From Halalkalicoccus sp. CG83 (GTDB taxonomy: Archaea; Halobacteriota; Halobacteria; Halobacteriales; Halalkalicoccaceae): a stretch of DNA of 64,000 bases. Numbering within the stretch: position 1 is the stretch's first letter; the number at the start of each line of letters is the position of its first letter. The stretch spans positions 1,488,001-1,552,000 of the forward strand of contig NZ_JAZDDH010000001.1 in NCBI RefSeq assembly GCF_037081715.1, read 5' to 3'. This document shows positions 50,849-58,874 of the stretch, piece after piece. A program made the position numbers and the translations under genes. The notes under the pieces were generated by a model. That model did not search any database. It was not told the origin of the DNA and saw only the letters and a list, made by a program, of their open reading frames with translations.

Positions 50849-51358
50849 TCAGGGTTCCGATCCGTCGAGGGCGGTCGACCGACCGCCCTCGGCGGCTCGA
50901 CGGATCCCTTCGAGGGTATCGGCGACGTCCTCCCAGTGGCTGCCCTGCCAGAACGGCTGTCCACAATCGCGACACCGCCAGACCGGCGTTCCGTCGGGAT
51001 CGGGAGCGAACGGCGGGGTGGCCTCCTCCGGGCCGAGTCGGTCCAGTCGACCGTTGCAGCGCGAACACCGGGACGGAGCGTCGAGCGAGAGCGCATACCC
51101 GCGACGTGAGAGCTCCAGGAGCTGTCCTCGGACGTCATGCGACTCGAGCAGGAGTCCGTCCGACGCGTTCGTCGCGAGTTCGACGTCGCGCGTGAGTAGC
51201 GTGCGTCCCTCCCGGTCCGCGGCCGAGCACAGGACCGCGTCGTCCTCCACGCCGCGATCGAGCGCGTAGGCGGCGTCGTACCCACACATCCGAAGGTAGG
51301 TCGCGAGCTTACCGAGCATCACATCGAGCAGGAGGCGGACGTCGGCTGGCGTGGGCAT
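50849..51358 (-). CDS. Mut7-C RNase domain protein with zinc ribbon
   Basis: A 169-residue protein of the Mut7-C (PIN-like) type: DVMLGKLATYLRMCGYDAAY (residues 12-31), DAVLCSAADREGRTLLTRDV (about 40-59) with the PIN-like acidic residues, then a zinc ribbon CSRCNGRLDR...WRCRDCGQPFWQGSHW (about 96-139). Family members are thought to cut RNA. It starts at ATG 51358 and runs the same way as the DUF63 gene, 20 bases upstream of it, so the two likely share a transcript. Confidence 0.9.
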   Translation of the reverse strand: MPTPADVRLLLDVMLGKLATYLRMCGYDAAYALDRGVEDDAVLCSAADREGRTLLTRDVELATNASDGLLLESHDVRGQLLELSRRGYALSLDAPSRCSRCNGRLDRLGPEEATPPFAPDPDGTPVWRCRDCGQPFWQGSHWEDVADTLEGIRRAAEGGRSTALDGSEP

Positions 51359-51464
51359 TCGACTCCCCTAGGGTCCCGAGGCTCATTCGGCTGTCCCCGG
51401 TCGTGGCCGATCGAATCGGAAGGGATATACCTAATCGTGATAAACGATCACATGGAGTAGTCCG

Positions 51465-51575
51465 ATGACCAGACGCCATCCGGAAGGGAACTGTCAAACG
51501 TGTGGGAAACCGCTTCGCATTCGGCCGTGTCTCAACTGTCGCCGGCTCTCGGCACTCGGCGAAACGGGTTCCTAG
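51465..51575 (+). CDS. 36-residue double-CxxC zinc microprotein
   Basis: The frame reads MTRRHPEGNCQTCGKPLRIR then PCLNCRRLSALGETGS, with two CxxC pairs (Cys10/13 and Cys22/25), enough for one zinc site. Haloarchaea have many small CPxCG-related zinc-finger proteins, some with phenotypes in stress or surface growth; this fits by size and motif, though neither knuckle is an exact CPxCG. GGAG lies about ten bases before ATG 51465 and GATAAAC about 27 bases before. It is too short for common gene finders. Confidence 0.68.
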   Translation: MTRRHPEGNCQTCGKPLRIRPCLNCRRLSALGETGS

Positions 51576-51707
51576 ACCGATCCGTCCCCCCTTTTTGTGC
51601 CGTCGACCGGTGACGTACACGTCCGTGATCGTCGCTGATCGACCGGGAGCGGGAGAATTGTTGCGAGGGAAGAGCGCTCCTCGAGCGTCTTCCCGCACTC
51701 TCGCGAG

Positions 51708-51791
51708 TGCGAGGGGAGGGATTTGAACCCACGGACCTCTACAGGAGCGGATCTTGAGTCCGCCGCCGTTTCCGGGCTTGGCTACCCTCGC
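51708..51791 (-). tRNA. tRNA-Leu (anticodon CAA)
   Basis: On the minus strand: acceptor GCGAGGG/CCCTCGC with discriminator A, D arm GCC...GGC, anticodon arm GCGGA-CTCAAGA-TCCGC giving CAA (reads TTG, Leu), and a long variable arm (CCT-GTAG-AGG) as expected of class II tRNA-Leu. The T stem GTGGG/CCCTC has one T-T mismatch at the second pair. There is no intron and no encoded CCA. It is transcribed toward the zinc microprotein. Confidence 0.94.
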
Positions 51792-51973
51792 ACGCATCCC
51801 GAGGTCGGCCGCGCGCGTGCTAAAAGATTCCGGATCGCACGACCACGTCCCGATCGAGAACCATCCGAACCACCGAGACAGAGCTACGGTTCGAGTCGTT
51901 TTCCGCCAGAGTACGGCCGCATGGCCGTAAGCACGGCATAGTTAACAACCGTGCACGTCGTACGTTCGGTCAG

Positions 51974-53500
51974 ATGTCAGGCGATGCCACCCCGGGCGAG
52001 CCGATCAGCGTACGCCGATCGGTCACGCCCGAAACGGACTTCCCCGATCCGGACGCCGAGACCGTCACGTACGACCCGAGCCTCGAACGGCTTCGAGAGT
52101 TCTCGAGGCCGCTCGAGACGACCACCGAATACGCCAGCCCCGCGTACGTCAGCGAGTTTCGGTCCCGGAGCGCCGACCGAACGAAGAACACGGTCGACGA
52201 TCCGTTCACGGAGGAGGACTGGCGACTCATCCAGGGTGCGATCGATCGAATGAGCGAGACGGAGCTCGTCTGTGTCGATCGGATGGTCGGTCGCGAGCAC
52301 GCCTACTGCTGTCGGCTGTTCGTTCCGAAGAAGTACGGCCGGATCGCGCTCGCGTGGGCGAAGCTCCTCGATCCGGTGTCCGAGGGTCGCGAACCCGATT
52401 TCTATACGGTCCAGCTGCCCGACTGGGAGGAGACGGCGATACGGGTGCTGCCCGAGTCGGGCGTGACGGTCGTGGTCGGTAGCGACTACACCGGCGAGGC
52501 CAAGAAGTCGTTCCTCCGGCTGTTCATGTACTACGCCAAACGATGCGGTGGGCTGGGGTTGCACGCCGGTACCAAACGCGTGCGTATCGAGGCCGACGGG
52601 GAACTCGAGGACGTCACCCAGCTGTTCCTCGGGCTGAGCGGCACCGGGAAGTCGACGCTCACCGGTCACGGTTGCTGGCTCTCGGACCCCGAGGAGGCGG
52701 TCATGCTTCAGGACGACGTCTGTGCGCTCTTTCCCGACGGCACCGTTGCGGGTAGCGAGGGCGGCGGACTCTACATCAAAACGATGGAGCTCGATGGCGA
52801 CGAACAGCCGGCGCTGTATCACGCCGCGACCCGTCCCGAGGCCGTGCTGGAGAACGTCGCCGTCGACGATGACGGCACTGTGGATTTCGACGACGGTTCG
52901 CTCACGACCAACGGCCGCGCGGTGATCCGCCGGGAGGACCTCCGAAGCGCCGCCGCCGGGATCGACTGTGACCGCGCCGATCAGGTCTTCTTCATCACTC
53001 GCAACCCGCTGATGCCACCGATCTCGCGGCTGTCTACCGACCAGGCAGCGGCCGCGTTCATGCTCGGCGAGTCGATCGAGACGAGCGCGGGCGACCCCGA
53101 GCGGGCAGGTGAGTCGATCCGGGTCGTCGGGACGAACCCGTTCATCATGGGCCCGGAGGGCCAGGAAGGGAACCGCTTTGTCGACCTGATCGAGCAGACC
53201 GACGCCGAGTGTTACGTGCTCAACACCGGTTACGTCGGCGATGCGGAGAAACCGATCGAGGTCGAGCACACGATCTCGATCCTCATGGCCGCCGCACGTG
53301 GCGAGATCGACTGGACCCACGAGTCGACGCTCGGGCTCGACGTCCCCAGACGCGTCCCCGGAATGCCGATCGAGGAGTTTAGGCTTGCGGATCACTGCGA
53401 GGACTACGAAACCCAACTTGCCGAGCTTCGCGAGGAACGCCGGGAGTACTTAGCGGGGTTCGAGACGCTTCGCGAGGGGATCCGGGAGGCGGTCTACTGA
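51974..53500 (+). CDS. pckA: Phosphoenolpyruvate carboxykinase (ATP)
   Basis: It makes phosphoenolpyruvate from oxaloacetate and ATP, a first step of gluconeogenesis. The 508-residue protein has the kinase core: VGSDYTGEAKKSFLRLFMYY (about 162-181), the P-loop LFLGLSGTGKSTLTGHGCWL (about 217-236), QDDVCALFPDGTVAGSEGGG then LYIKTMELD, and RNPLMPPISRLSTDQAAAAF. Length fits ATP-type enzymes. AGTTAAC lies about 35 bases before ATG 51974. TbsP, a regulator tied to central carbon genes in Haloferax, is encoded 4.5 kb away. Confidence 0.96.
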   Translation: MSGDATPGEPISVRRSVTPETDFPDPDAETVTYDPSLERLREFSRPLETTTEYASPAYVSEFRSRSADRTKNTVDDPFTEEDWRLIQGAIDRMSETELVCVDRMVGREHAYCCRLFVPKKYGRIALAWAKLLDPVSEGREPDFYTVQLPDWEETAIRVLPESGVTVVVGSDYTGEAKKSFLRLFMYYAKRCGGLGLHAGTKRVRIEADGELEDVTQLFLGLSGTGKSTLTGHGCWLSDPEEAVMLQDDVCALFPDGTVAGSEGGGLYIKTMELDGDEQPALYHAATRPEAVLENVAVDDDGTVDFDDGSLTTNGRAVIRREDLRSAAAGIDCDRADQVFFITRNPLMPPISRLSTDQAAAAFMLGESIETSAGDPERAGESIRVVGTNPFIMGPEGQEGNRFVDLIEQTDAECYVLNTGYVGDAEKPIEVEHTISILMAAARGEIDWTHESTLGLDVPRRVPGMPIEEFRLADHCEDYETQLAELREERREYLAGFETLREGIREAVY

Positions 53501-53566
53501 GCGACCGAGCAGTGAAGGGGGTAGCGTGAACCCAACGGTTAGGCGGATCCGCATCCAAGCGACGGT

Positions 53567-54097
53567 ATGGACGAGCACACCCGCGATCCTTCCGTTCCGG
53601 CGCCCGACGGCGACCCGACGGGCTGGCACCAGGGCGGGGTGATCGATGGCGACGATCGGATCAAGGGTCCCGCCAACGGCTACTGGGAGCACGCCACGCT
53701 TCGTCGGGCGACCGTCCACGGCGTGCGGCTGTTCAACTCCGAGGAGTACCACGAGTCCCACGACTGCTTCGAGCACGAGTGGTACAACTACGCGAGCGGC
53801 TCCGTCGAGAGCAAGTTCCTCCACGGGATGGTACAGGTCGCCGCGGGAACGTACAAGCACGCCGACTTCGAGGACGACGACGGGATGCGCTCGCTGTTCG
53901 AGACCGCACTCCAGTACCTCCACGGCGTCCCGCACGACTTCTACGGCGTGGACGTGATCGACGTCCGGACGCGACTCGGCGACGCCCTCGACGATCCGAC
54001 CGCGATCGAGGGATGGCGGATCCGACTCGACGGCCGCCATCCGGAGGCCGACGAGGAGGACTACGCCTTCGCCGAGACGCTCGAGGAGGGGCCGTAG
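53567..54097 (+). CDS. DUF309 family protein
   Basis: A 176-residue protein with the DUF309 core: [20 protein letters not shown] then [20 protein letters not shown] and [11 protein letters not shown] near residues 46-103. The HExxH-like [10 protein letters not shown] run places histidines and acids as a possible metal site, but no reaction is established for the family. The N-terminus is extended and polar. It starts at ATG 53567, 66 bases after pckA, on the same strand. Confidence 0.88.
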   Translation: MDEHTRDPSVPAPDGDPTGWHQGGVIDGDDRIKGPANGYWEHATLRRATVHGVRLFNSEEYHESHDCFEHEWYNYASGSVESKFLHGMVQVAAGTYKHADFEDDDGMRSLFETALQYLHGVPHDFYGVDVIDVRTRLGDALDDPTAIEGWRIRLDGRHPEADEEDYAFAETLEEGP

Positions 54098-54118
54098 CGC
54101 GGGACGGACGGTCCGGGC

Positions 54119-55459
54119 CTATCGTGGCCGGAGCTCGGCACTGAAGTGACGCAGCGACTCGTTCTCGGGCTCGGAGACGATCTCCAGCCCGTCGATCCCC
54201 TCCCGACGTTCGAGGACGGCCGCGGCCGTTTCGACGACGTGCTCGAGATGCTCGTCGTGGTAGGTTCGACGCGGTAGCGCGAGGCGGACCAGTTCGGGCC
54301 GATCTGCGCCGGGGAAGGCGAAGCTCCCGAGTTCGACGCCCCGGACGCCGCCCTCCCGGTAGAGCTCGCAGACGAGCGTCTGGCCGGGAAACGCTTTCGG
54401 AGGTACGTCGGGCAGCGCCCGTTCGGCGTCGAGGTAGACCGCATGGCCGCCGACGGGCGTGTAGATCGGCACGCCCGCCTCGTAGAGGCGCTCGCCGAGG
54501 CGCTCGACCTGGCCGACGCGTGCCTCGAGATACTCCTCGGTGACCGCCTCGCGGAGCCCGACCGCCATCGCGGCCATGTCCCGGCCGGCCATCCCGCCGT
54601 AGGTGGGAAAGCCCTCGTAGAGGATCGCCCGCTGTTTCGCGCGATCGAACAGATCGGAATCGCGCACCGCGACGAACCCGCCGACGTTCGCCAGCCCGTC
54701 CTTCTTGCCGCTCATCACGAGCGCGTCGGCGTGCGAGAGCTGTTCATGGGCGATCTCCGCGAGCGGCCGATCGGCGTAGCCGTCCTCGCGCCGGCGAACG
54801 AAGTGCGCGTTCTCGGCGAACCGACAGGCGTCGATCACGAAGGTCGCGTCGAGCTCGTTTGCGAGCGCGCGGGTCTCCTCGACGTTCGCCACGCTCACGG
54901 GCTGGCCGGCCATGGAGTTGTTCGTCATCGTGAGGACGATTGCGGGGATTCGCTCGGCGTCGACGTCCTCGGCGAGCGTTCGGACCGTCTCGACGTCGAG
55001 GTTCCCCTTGAACGCGCCCTCAGCGTCGGGATCATCGGCGCCCTCGACCGGACAGTCGACGGGATCGCCGCCGTTCTCGGCGACGTGTGCGCGCGTGGTG
55101 TCGAAGTGGGTGTTGTTCGGAACGACGTCGCCCTCCCCGACCAGGAGACCGTAGAGGACGTTCTCGGCACCCCGTCCCTGGTGGGTCGGTACCACTCGAT
55201 CGAACCCCATCACCTCGGAGACGGCGGCCCGAAGGCGCTCGAAGCTCCGGCTGCCCGCGTACGCCTCGTCGCCCCGAACCATGGCGGCCCACTGGGCGTC
55301 GCTCATCGTACCGGTGCCGCTGTCGGTCAGCAGGTCGACGAACACGTCATCCGCGCCGAGGTCGAAGACGTTGTAGCCCGCCTCGCGGAGGCGTCCCTCG
55401 CGCTGCTCGCGGGGGAGGAGCCGGATCGGCGTCGCCATCGACGACTTGTAGGAAAACAC
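54119..55459 (-). CDS. tnaA: Tryptophanase
   Basis: It splits tryptophan into indole, pyruvate and ammonia. The 446-residue protein matches tryptophanase along its length: YNVFDLGADDVFVDLLTDSG (residues 29-48), QGRGAENVLYGLLV, NNSMAGQPVSVANVEETRAL, and the PLP lysine in MSGKKDGLANVGGFVAV (about 244-260), ending with RTYHDEHLEHVVETAAAVL. The first ATG at 55459 is chosen; ATG 55438 would remove seven residues. It is convergent with DUF309. It fits amino acid use as carbon source; indole release is possible. Confidence 0.95.
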   Translation of the reverse strand: MFSYKSSMATPIRLLPREQREGRLREAGYNVFDLGADDVFVDLLTDSGTGTMSDAQWAAMVRGDEAYAGSRSFERLRAAVSEVMGFDRVVPTHQGRGAENVLYGLLVGEGDVVPNNTHFDTTRAHVAENGGDPVDCPVEGADDPDAEGAFKGNLDVETVRTLAEDVDAERIPAIVLTMTNNSMAGQPVSVANVEETRALANELDATFVIDACRFAENAHFVRRREDGYADRPLAEIAHEQLSHADALVMSGKKDGLANVGGFVAVRDSDLFDRAKQRAILYEGFPTYGGMAGRDMAAMAVGLREAVTEEYLEARVGQVERLGERLYEAGVPIYTPVGGHAVYLDAERALPDVPPKAFPGQTLVCELYREGGVRGVELGSFAFPGADRPELVRLALPRRTYHDEHLEHVVETAAAVLERREGIDGLEIVSEPENESLRHFSAELRPR

Positions 55460-55547
55460 GTCCGTGAATTCCGCGCCGACCGCTTAGTCCTAACCGTACC
55501 GATACGTACGCGACCGTCGGAAACCGTCCCTCGATCGACATCGCCGT

Positions 55548-55997
55548 TCACTCGTCGGGCGGGGCGAACTCCACGAGGGTCAGATCGCGATCCAGCATAC
55601 AGTAGTCGTGTGGCGGATCGCCGAGCACCTCCCGGATCTTGTACTCCTGGTCGAACTCCGCGCCGTCGGGCACGCAGAACTCGTGGCTCGGACACTCGGT
55701 GTACGGACAGTCGCCCGCGAGCGCGCCCTTGCTGCCGGCGTAGGCCCGGCGTTCGGGGACGTTGGCCTTCACCGAGGCGGGTTCGACCTCGACCGCCTGG
55801 ACGCCGGTGTCGTGGACGCCGCACTCGAGCGTCTGTGCCTTCTCACGGACGTCCGTCACGCGATACTTACGGCCCTCGGCCAGGTTGAGACACTGCGCAC
55901 GGTAGGGACAGCCCTCACAGGCGTCGGCCTCGCCGTGGTAGACGAACTCCCGGCCCACCTCCGCCAGCCGCGTGCCGATGAGCGAGATCGTGGTCAT
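55548..55997 (-). CDS. UPF0179 family protein
   Basis: A 149-residue archaeal protein with eight cysteines, mostly in two groups: HGEADACEGCPYRAQCLNL (about 21-39) and GDCPYTECPSHEFCVP (about 94-109), suggesting a metal or iron-sulfur site. UPF0179 is conserved in archaea and has no known function. It starts at ATG 55997, a few bases from the 3' end of the DUF5820 gene on the same strand, with which it may share a transcript. Confidence 0.92.
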   Translation of the reverse strand: MTTISLIGTRLAEVGREFVYHGEADACEGCPYRAQCLNLAEGRKYRVTDVREKAQTLECGVHDTGVQAVEVEPASVKANVPERRAYAGSKGALAGDCPYTECPSHEFCVPDGAEFDQEYKIREVLGDPPHDYCMLDRDLTLVEFAPPDE

Positions 55998-56022
55998 GGT
56001 CGACGGTAGGTGTACGCGGCGG

Positions 56023-56409
56023 TTAAGCGTCTCGCCCGGTCAGTTCGTCGAGCCGATCGAGGTACGCCTCGCGGGGGACCTGGTAGGCCGAGCGATAGTC
56101 GAGTTCCCCCGCCGCGAACCGCCGGGCCAGTACGGCACTGCCCTCGAGGGCGCCCTCGCGGTCGTCGTAGCGCTCCTCCGCGAGCACGACGTCGGGTTCG
56201 AGATACAGGGTGGCGTGCCACTGTCGGGGTCGGTAGTCAGGCCGCCGCTGTTCGGGCCGGCGGTTCCGCTGTGGACCGTTGCTCAGGTAGAGCGTCGGGA
56301 TACAGGCGGCGGGAAACGCCTGCGAGTCGAAGACGTCCGGCCGGTAGACGAACACCGTCCGGTCGGGCTCGTCGCTCCACCGCCGCCACCCCTCCGGCAG
56401 CTCCTCCAT
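56023..56409 (-). CDS. DUF5820 family protein
   Basis: A 128-residue haloarchaeal protein: MEELPEGWRRWSDEPDRTVF then VYRPDVFDSQAFPAACIPTL, QWHATLYLEPDVVLAEERYD and ARRFAAGELDYRSAYQVPRE, ending with LDRLDELTG. The pattern fits DUF5820 as I remember it; no function is known. ATG 56409 is chosen since it begins the conserved part; upstream in-frame ATGs add Arg/Ser-rich sequence. It is divergent from the prkA operon. Confidence 0.82.
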   Translation of the reverse strand: MEELPEGWRRWSDEPDRTVFVYRPDVFDSQAFPAACIPTLYLSNGPQRNRRPEQRRPDYRPRQWHATLYLEPDVVLAEERYDDREGALEGSAVLARRFAAGELDYRSAYQVPREAYLDRLDELTGRDA

Positions 56410-56798
56410 GTCCGATCGACGGCGGCCACGGACAAGGGCGCTCGGGTTCGACCTTCGACGGCTTCCCCCCGGGTTCGCCCGACCGGGCGGCGGGTCTTCG
56501 ATCGGCGCGAACCCCCATATCGGAGAAAGGCTTATGCTAACGTGGCACACCATCACTAAACAGTATCGGTGTCCGCCCGCCGAACGACCCGCGCTGTACG
56601 CGTTCCCCTTCCGGCGAGTCCCCACGGGGGCGTTCCAGCGTTACGAAGTCCAGACATGATGACCGAAACCCGCCCACGATCTCCGCGTCGGCCCGCGTCG
56701 AATCAGTCGTGGCGGGAGGGTCTCGGCGTCGACACCGGATCGTCGGTGATGCAGTCCGGTCGGTCTCCCTCTACGCGCCTCTCGGCCCCCCACGAACC
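56410..56798. other. Long intergenic/leader region of the prkA operon
   Basis: TATA-like CATATCGG (56516) and GCTTATGC (56530) suggest a rightward transcript start near 56545-56560, giving the prkA operon a leader of about 240 bases. Within it two short frames chain by four-base ATGA overlaps: 56534-56659 (41 codons) and 56656-56802 (48 codons), the second overlapping the prkA ATG in the same way. Their translations are Arg/Pro/Ser-rich and not convincingly coding. No stable terminator or riboswitch is evident to me. Confidence 0.4.
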
Positions 56799-58874
56799 AT
56801 GAACGGCGACATCAACACCCTCGAGACGATCAGTCAGCAGTACAGAGAGACGGTTCCCAGCGACCTCCGCGATGCCAAGAGCTTCGATTGGTATCTGGAG
56901 GCGGTCCAGGAGGACCCGCGGATCGCCCGTAACGCCCACCAGCGCGTCGCGGACATGTTCGACCACTACGGTACGCGCTACGACGAGGAGAGCGGCACCG
57001 TCGAGTACCTCCTCGCGAGCGAGGACCCGCTGGGCGACGGCGAGAACACCTTCTACGGCGAGGTGGTCCACCGCTCGATCCACGAGTTCGTCAACAAGGT
57101 GAAAAGCGGTGCCCGCGGGCTCGGCCCGGATCGCCGGATCAAGCTCCTGTTGGGCCCGGTCGGCTCCGGGAAATCGGCGTTCGACGCGCGGATCCGCGCC
57201 TACTTCGAGGACTACACCGCGAGCGACGCGGGCCGGATGTACACCTTCCGGTGGACCAACCTCTGTGACGTGATCCCCGATCAGGACCCCGCGGACGACG
57301 TGGTCCAGTCGCCGATGAACCAGGACCCGCTCGTGTTGCTTCCCCTCGAACAGCGCGAGGGGGTGATCGAGACGCTAAACGACCGACTCGACGCGCCCTA
57401 CACCATTCGAAACGAGCAGTCGCTCGACCCCGCCTCGAGCTTCTACATGGATCGGCTGCTCGCCTACTACGACGACGACCTCCAGGCCGTCGTGGAGAAC
57501 CACGTCGAGGTGATCCGCCTGCTCGCCGACGAGAACAAGCGCCAGTCGATCGAGACGTTCGAGCCCAAGGACAAGAAGAACCAGGACGAGACCGAACTCA
57601 CGGGCGACGTCAACTACTCGAAGATCGCCGTCTACGGCGAGAGCGATCCGAGGGCGTTCGATTACTCGGGAGCGTTCTGCAACGCGAACCGCGGCATCTT
57701 CTCGGGCGAGGAGCTGTTGAAGCTCCAGAAGGAGTTCCTCTACGACTTCCTGCACGCGACCCAGGAACAGACGATCAAGCCGAAGAGCAACCCCCGGATC
57801 GACATCGACCAGGTGATCGTCGGACGCACCAACATGCCCGAGTACCGCGAGAAGAAGGGCGACGAGTCGATGGAGGCGTTCAACGACCGCACCAAGCGCA
57901 TCGACTTCCCCTACGTGCTCGAGTACGAGGCGGAGGCGGAGATCTACCGCAAGCTGCTTCGGAACGCCGACGTTCCCGACATCCACGTCGAACCCCACGC
58001 ACTGGAGATGGCCGGGATGTTCGGCGTTCTCACGCGGATCGAGGAGCCCGACACCGAGACGGTCGACCTGCTACAGAAGGCCAAGGCGTACAACGGCGAG
58101 TCGAGCGACGGCGACGACGTCGACGTGACCAAGCTCCGCGAGGAGGGCGAACAGAAGGCCGAGATCGCCGAGGCGATGGTGGGGGTCTCACCACGGTTCA
58201 TCGGCGACGAGATCGCGGAAGCGATCATGAACTCGATGCACCGCGGGCGCACGTATCTGAGCCCGCTGTCGGTGTTCACCCACTTCGAGGAGAACCTCGA
58301 GAACCACGGTTCGATCCCCGAGGAGAACTTCGAGCGCTACCACCGTTACCTCGAACTCGTGCGCGAGGAGTACCGCGAGCGCGCGATCGAGGACGTCCGC
58401 CACGCGCTCGCGTACGACCTCGACGAGATCCGCCGCCAGGGCGAGAAGTACATGGATCACGTGATGGCCTACATCGACGACGACACCGTCCCCGACGAAC
58501 TCACGGGTCGCGAACAGGAGCCCGACGAGACGTTCCTCAGGGCCGTCGAGCAGAAGCTCGACATCCCCGAGGACCGCAAGGACGACTTCCGTCAGGAGGT
58601 CTCGAACTGGGTCTCCAGGAGAGCCCGCGAGGGCGAGGCGTTCAGCCCCGAGGACAACGACCGGCTGCGCCGCGCGCTCGAGCGCAAGCTCTGGGAGGAC
58701 AAGAAACACAACATCAACTTCTCGGCGCTGGTGAGCGCGAACGAGCTCGACGACGACGACCGAAACGCCTGGGTCGACGCGCTGATCGACCAGGGCTACT
58801 CGCGCGAGGGCGCAATGGAGGTACTCGAGTTCGCCGGCGCCGAGGTCGCCAAAAGCGAGCTCGAGGGCGCATGA
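56799..58874 (+). CDS. prkA: PrkA-type serine protein kinase (first copy)
   Basis: A 691-residue protein of the PrkA/YeaG family: an AAA-like domain with Walker A GPVGSGKS (residues 119-126), GMFGVLTRIEEP and PRFIGDEIAEAIMNSMHRGR then TYLSPLSVFTHFEEN, and the PrkA C-terminal part (about 520-691) rich in acidic helices. In bacteria YeaG works with YeaH and SpoVR-type YcgB under starvation and stress. The start at ATG 56799 (MNGDINTLETISQQY) matches the family; upstream in-frame ATG adds basic sequence. Its stop overlaps the next gene's ATG by four bases. Confidence 0.93.
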   Translation: MNGDINTLETISQQYRETVPSDLRDAKSFDWYLEAVQEDPRIARNAHQRVADMFDHYGTRYDEESGTVEYLLASEDPLGDGENTFYGEVVHRSIHEFVNKVKSGARGLGPDRRIKLLLGPVGSGKSAFDARIRAYFEDYTASDAGRMYTFRWTNLCDVIPDQDPADDVVQSPMNQDPLVLLPLEQREGVIETLNDRLDAPYTIRNEQSLDPASSFYMDRLLAYYDDDLQAVVENHVEVIRLLADENKRQSIETFEPKDKKNQDETELTGDVNYSKIAVYGESDPRAFDYSGAFCNANRGIFSGEELLKLQKEFLYDFLHATQEQTIKPKSNPRIDIDQVIVGRTNMPEYREKKGDESMEAFNDRTKRIDFPYVLEYEAEAEIYRKLLRNADVPDIHVEPHALEMAGMFGVLTRIEEPDTETVDLLQKAKAYNGESSDGDDVDVTKLREEGEQKAEIAEAMVGVSPRFIGDEIAEAIMNSMHRGRTYLSPLSVFTHFEENLENHGSIPEENFERYHRYLELVREEYRERAIEDVRHALAYDLDEIRRQGEKYMDHVMAYIDDDTVPDELTGREQEPDETFLRAVEQKLDIPEDRKDDFRQEVSNWVSRRAREGEAFSPEDNDRLRRALERKLWEDKKHNINFSALVSANELDDDDRNAWVDALIDQGYSREGAMEVLEFAGAEVAKSELEGA

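Noticed and set aside
54119-55459. Possibility that the tryptophanase gene is tyrosine phenol-lyase
   Set aside because: The two families are close, but the overall pattern and haloarchaeal precedent favour tryptophanase; a residue-level test would settle it.
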